A stretch of DNA of 15,556 nt from positions 1 to 15,556 of the forward strand of contig JAISVE010000022.1 in the NCBI GenBank assembly GCA_031271725.1. The letters run 5' to 3'. Numbering within the stretch: position 1 is the stretch's first letter; every line of letters starts with the position of its first letter. The notes beneath the pieces are model-generated. The model had not been told where the DNA came from. It ran no database searches and was given only the letters and a program-made list of their open reading frames with translations. Shown one piece after another: positions 13,514 to 15,556 of this stretch. Source of the DNA: Bacteroidales bacterium. Lineage in GTDB: Bacteria > Bacteroidota > Bacteroidia > Bacteroidales > P3. The position numbers and the translations under genes are program-made.

Positions 13514-15556
13514 TTAATCTATCGTGAAAGGCACGGTTACCCGAATGTCCTGCGAAGAACTGCCGATAAGCAATTCAAAATCGCCGGGCTCTAAAACCCA
13601 TTCCTTTTTTGTATCGTCATAATATTTCAGGTGTTCAGGCGTAACAACAAATCTTGCCTGTCCTTTTTCACCCGCTTTCAGAAATACTTTTTGAAAACCT
13701 TTTAATTCCTTTATTGGTCGAGGCAATGAAGACTCTTTATCGCGAATATAAAGTTGAGCCACTTCCGCACCGGCTACTTTACCTGTATTTGTAATATCGA
13801 CACTTATTTCAATCAAAGTATCAGTCCAAAGGTTTTGCATCTTATCCAAAGACAAAACCGTTCCCTTTGAATTTTCTACAGCATAGTTGGTAGTCTTAAA
13901 ATAGAGTTCGTATTTGAAAGTTGTATAGCTTAAGCCATGTCCGAATGGGAATAACGGTTTGATATTATTTTTTTCGTGCCAGCGGTAACCAACAAAAATA
14001 TCATCCCTATAGGTAACGTCTGTGCCATTGCCCGGATAATCGCCGCCTGCAGCATTATGTGCGCCATTGTCTTCAAGGCGTACAGGGAAAGTAAACGGAA
14101 GTTTGCCGCTTGGCGTAACATCGCCGAAAAGCACACGCGCAAGAGCATTGCCGGCTTCACTGCCGTTATACCATGCCTCCACTATTGCCGGTACCTGCGC
14201 CACCCAAGGCATTGCAACCGCATTGCCGCTTATAATCACTATTGCTGTGCGCGGGTTTACTTTTACAAGTTCGGCTATAAGTGCGTCCTGTTCGTACGGC
14301 AATGAAAGCGTGTTGCGGTCGTTGCCCTCGCAATCCTGTCCTTCATTTTTATTTAAGCCGCCGATAAAAATAACAACATCGGCAGTCTTTGCCTGCTCTA
14401 CCGCTTGGGCACGCAACGCAACCAAATCAATTTCTTTTACTGCGGCTTCTTTTGCATTTTGTACATCTTGCTCCTTTACTGCGGGCGACTCATAACCCTT
14501 AACATAAATTACTTCCGCACTACTGCCAACTCTATTTTTAATACCATCCAAAGGACTTGTTTCATATCTTACTTTCAATGACGATGAGCCGCCGCCAACA
14601 GTCATTTTTTTAACAGCATTCTCACCAACTACAAGGATTTTTTTTGTCTTGCCGTCAAGAGTTATCGGTAACACTGCGCCGCTCTTTTTCACGGCATCAT
14701 TTTTTAGAAGTACTATTCCCTCCTCCGCAATACTGCGTGCCGCAAGCAAAATTTCCGGTGAGCCAAAAGCACCAAAAGGACGGTTTGCTGCCATTGTTGT
14801 ACGGAAAATCATACGCAACACACGGCGCACTTTATCATCAAGAAGATCTACACTTGTTTTGCCCTCTCTCAAAAGTTTCAAGTAAGCATCTGCAAAATAA
14901 TACGCATTATAAGCATTACTTTTGCTCCAAGACATACCGTCAGTCCAAGTGCCAAACTCCATATCAAGCCCATAGTTAATCGCTTCCTCCGTACTATGAA
15001 CAGCACCCCAATCAGAAATAACAACACCATCAAAAGCCCAGTCCTTTTTTAAGATGTCATTTAACAAATACGGATTATGACTTGTGTAGATGCCCTTATA
15101 TTTATTGTAAGCACCCATAATACTCCAAGTGCCGCCCTCTATTACTGCTGCCTTAAAAGCGGGTAAATAAATTTCGTGCAAAGCGCGATCGCTTAAAATC
15201 ACATTTATTTTATCCCTGTTTATTTCCTGATTGTTTAGAGCATAGTGTTTCACACAGGTTGCGACACCATTTTCTTGCACACCTTTTACATAAGGAACAA
15301 CCGTTTTTGCAGCGAGAAAAGGATCTTCGCCCATATACTCAAAATTGCGACCGTTCAAAGGAGTGCGGTAAATATTTACACCGGGCCCAAGCAAGACATT
15401 TTTGTTACGATAGCGCGCTTCGGCACCAATGCTTCTGCCGTAGAGTAAAGACATTTCGGGATTCCATGTTGCAGCAAGGCTTGTAAGAGCCGGAAAAGCC
15501 GTACAGGAATCATTTGTCCAGTTTGCACCATACCATTCGTCCCACATAACCTCTTG
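13514..15556 (-). CDS. Glycoside hydrolase family 3 enzyme (beta-glucosidase-like), N-terminus outside the window
   Basis: Partial gene: the frame stays open to the window edge (QEV precedes the first Met), so the signal peptide and start of the barrel are missing; 680 residues are visible. Counting from the first visible Met at 15547, the GH3 N-terminal barrel includes KHYALNNQE and the nucleophile D179 in VISDWGAVH. The GH3 C-terminal domain carries the likely acid/base E407 in GQDCEGNDR, plus SGNAVAMPW and SGKLPFTFP. A fibronectin III-like domain ends the protein (VDITNTGKVAGAEVAQLYI, then KELKGFQKV). No PA14 insert is seen in the C-terminal domain. Such enzymes remove terminal beta-linked glucose or related sugars from oligosaccharides, usually in the periplasm in Bacteroidota. 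The exact substrate cannot be told, and no SusC/D genes are in view. Confidence 0.93.
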   Translation of the reverse strand, partial: QEVMWDEWYGANWTNDSCTAFPALTSLAATWNPEMSLLYGRSIGAEARYRNKNVLLGPGVNIYRTPLNGRNFEYMGEDPFLAAKTVVPYVKGVQENGVATCVKHYALNNQEINRDKINVILSDRALHEIYLPAFKAAVIEGGTWSIMGAYNKYKGIYTSHNPYLLNDILKKDWAFDGVVISDWGAVHSTEEAINYGLDMEFGTWTDGMSWSKSNAYNAYYFADAYLKLLREGKTSVDLLDDKVRRVLRMIFRTTMAANRPFGAFGSPEILLAARSIAEEGIVLLKNDAVKKSGAVLPITLDGKTKKILVVGENAVKKMTVGGGSSSLKVRYETSPLDGIKNRVGSSAEVIYVKGYESPAVKEQDVQNAKEAAVKEIDLVALRAQAVEQAKTADVVIFIGGLNKNEGQDCEGNDRNTLSLPYEQDALIAELVKVNPRTAIVIISGNAVAMPWVAQVPAIVEAWYNGSEAGNALARVLFGDVTPSGKLPFTFPVRLEDNGAHNAAGGDYPGNGTDVTYRDDIFVGYRWHEKNNIKPLFPFGHGLSYTTFKYELYFKTTNYAVENSKGTVLSLDKMQNLWTDTLIEISVDITNTGKVAGAEVAQLYIRDKESSLPRPIKELKGFQKVFLKAGEKGQARFVVTPEHLKYYDDTKKEWVLEPGDFELLIGSSSQDIRVTVPFTID

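Noticed and set aside
14067..14495. 142-codon plus-strand frame opposite the GH3 gene, and other long antisense frames in dnaE and GH3
   Set aside because: They lie wholly opposite strongly supported genes, show no domain or signal, and vanish if the known genes are accepted.

Overview
The window looks like ordinary chromosome from a low-GC member of the Bacteroidota, most likely Bacteroidia. The evidence is the DnaE, YidC and YebC sequence style (YebC begins MGRAFEYRKARKFKRW), the ECF sigma / one-TM anti-sigma / DUF2807 trio, signal peptides cut before Gln, and promoters of the Bacteroidota TTTG - about 20 nt - TAnnTTTG type. No tRNA, rRNA, phage or transposase gene was seen.

Layout. Bases 1-328 hold no convincing gene, but contain a GC-rich stretch with nested direct and inverted repeats. 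A leftward block follows: dnaE (replicative polymerase alpha subunit), a SprT-like zinc metalloprotease with an unusual repetitive tail, a stand-alone AAA ATPase of the DUF4143 type, dapA (lysine and cell-wall precursor synthesis), a TenA-family thiamine-salvage enzyme carrying an export signal, and a secreted protein of unknown function. The last three are separated by 3 and 11 nt and probably form one operon, transcribed in the order unknown gene - tenA - dapA. Divergent from this operon is yidC (membrane insertase). It is followed on the same strand by an ECF sigma factor, its probable membrane-bound anti-sigma factor and an exported DUF2807 protein. The block 12663-15556 runs leftward again: yebC (TACO1-type translation factor) and a glycoside hydrolase family 3 enzyme whose N-terminus lies beyond the window edge.

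How the parts work together. DnaE, YidC, DapA and YebC are housekeeping genes. The ECF unit is a self-contained regulatory circuit: the two tandem genes overlap by 13 nt and are preceded by TGCAAC-16 nt-CGTC, a typical ECF autoregulatory promoter. The AAA ATPase gene stands out. It is flanked by four copies of a 36-42 nt palindrome (11-14 nt arms, 14-nt loop), one just after its stop and three in a tandem 77-78 nt array just before its start.

The points most worth a second look are this palindrome array, the exported TenA (29 residues longer at the N-terminus than Bacillus TenA, with catalytic residues in register), the shared hairpin-promoter element at two separate genes, the GC-rich repeat element at the left edge, and the replaced C-terminus of the SprT-like protein. 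No clearly new multi-gene system is evident.
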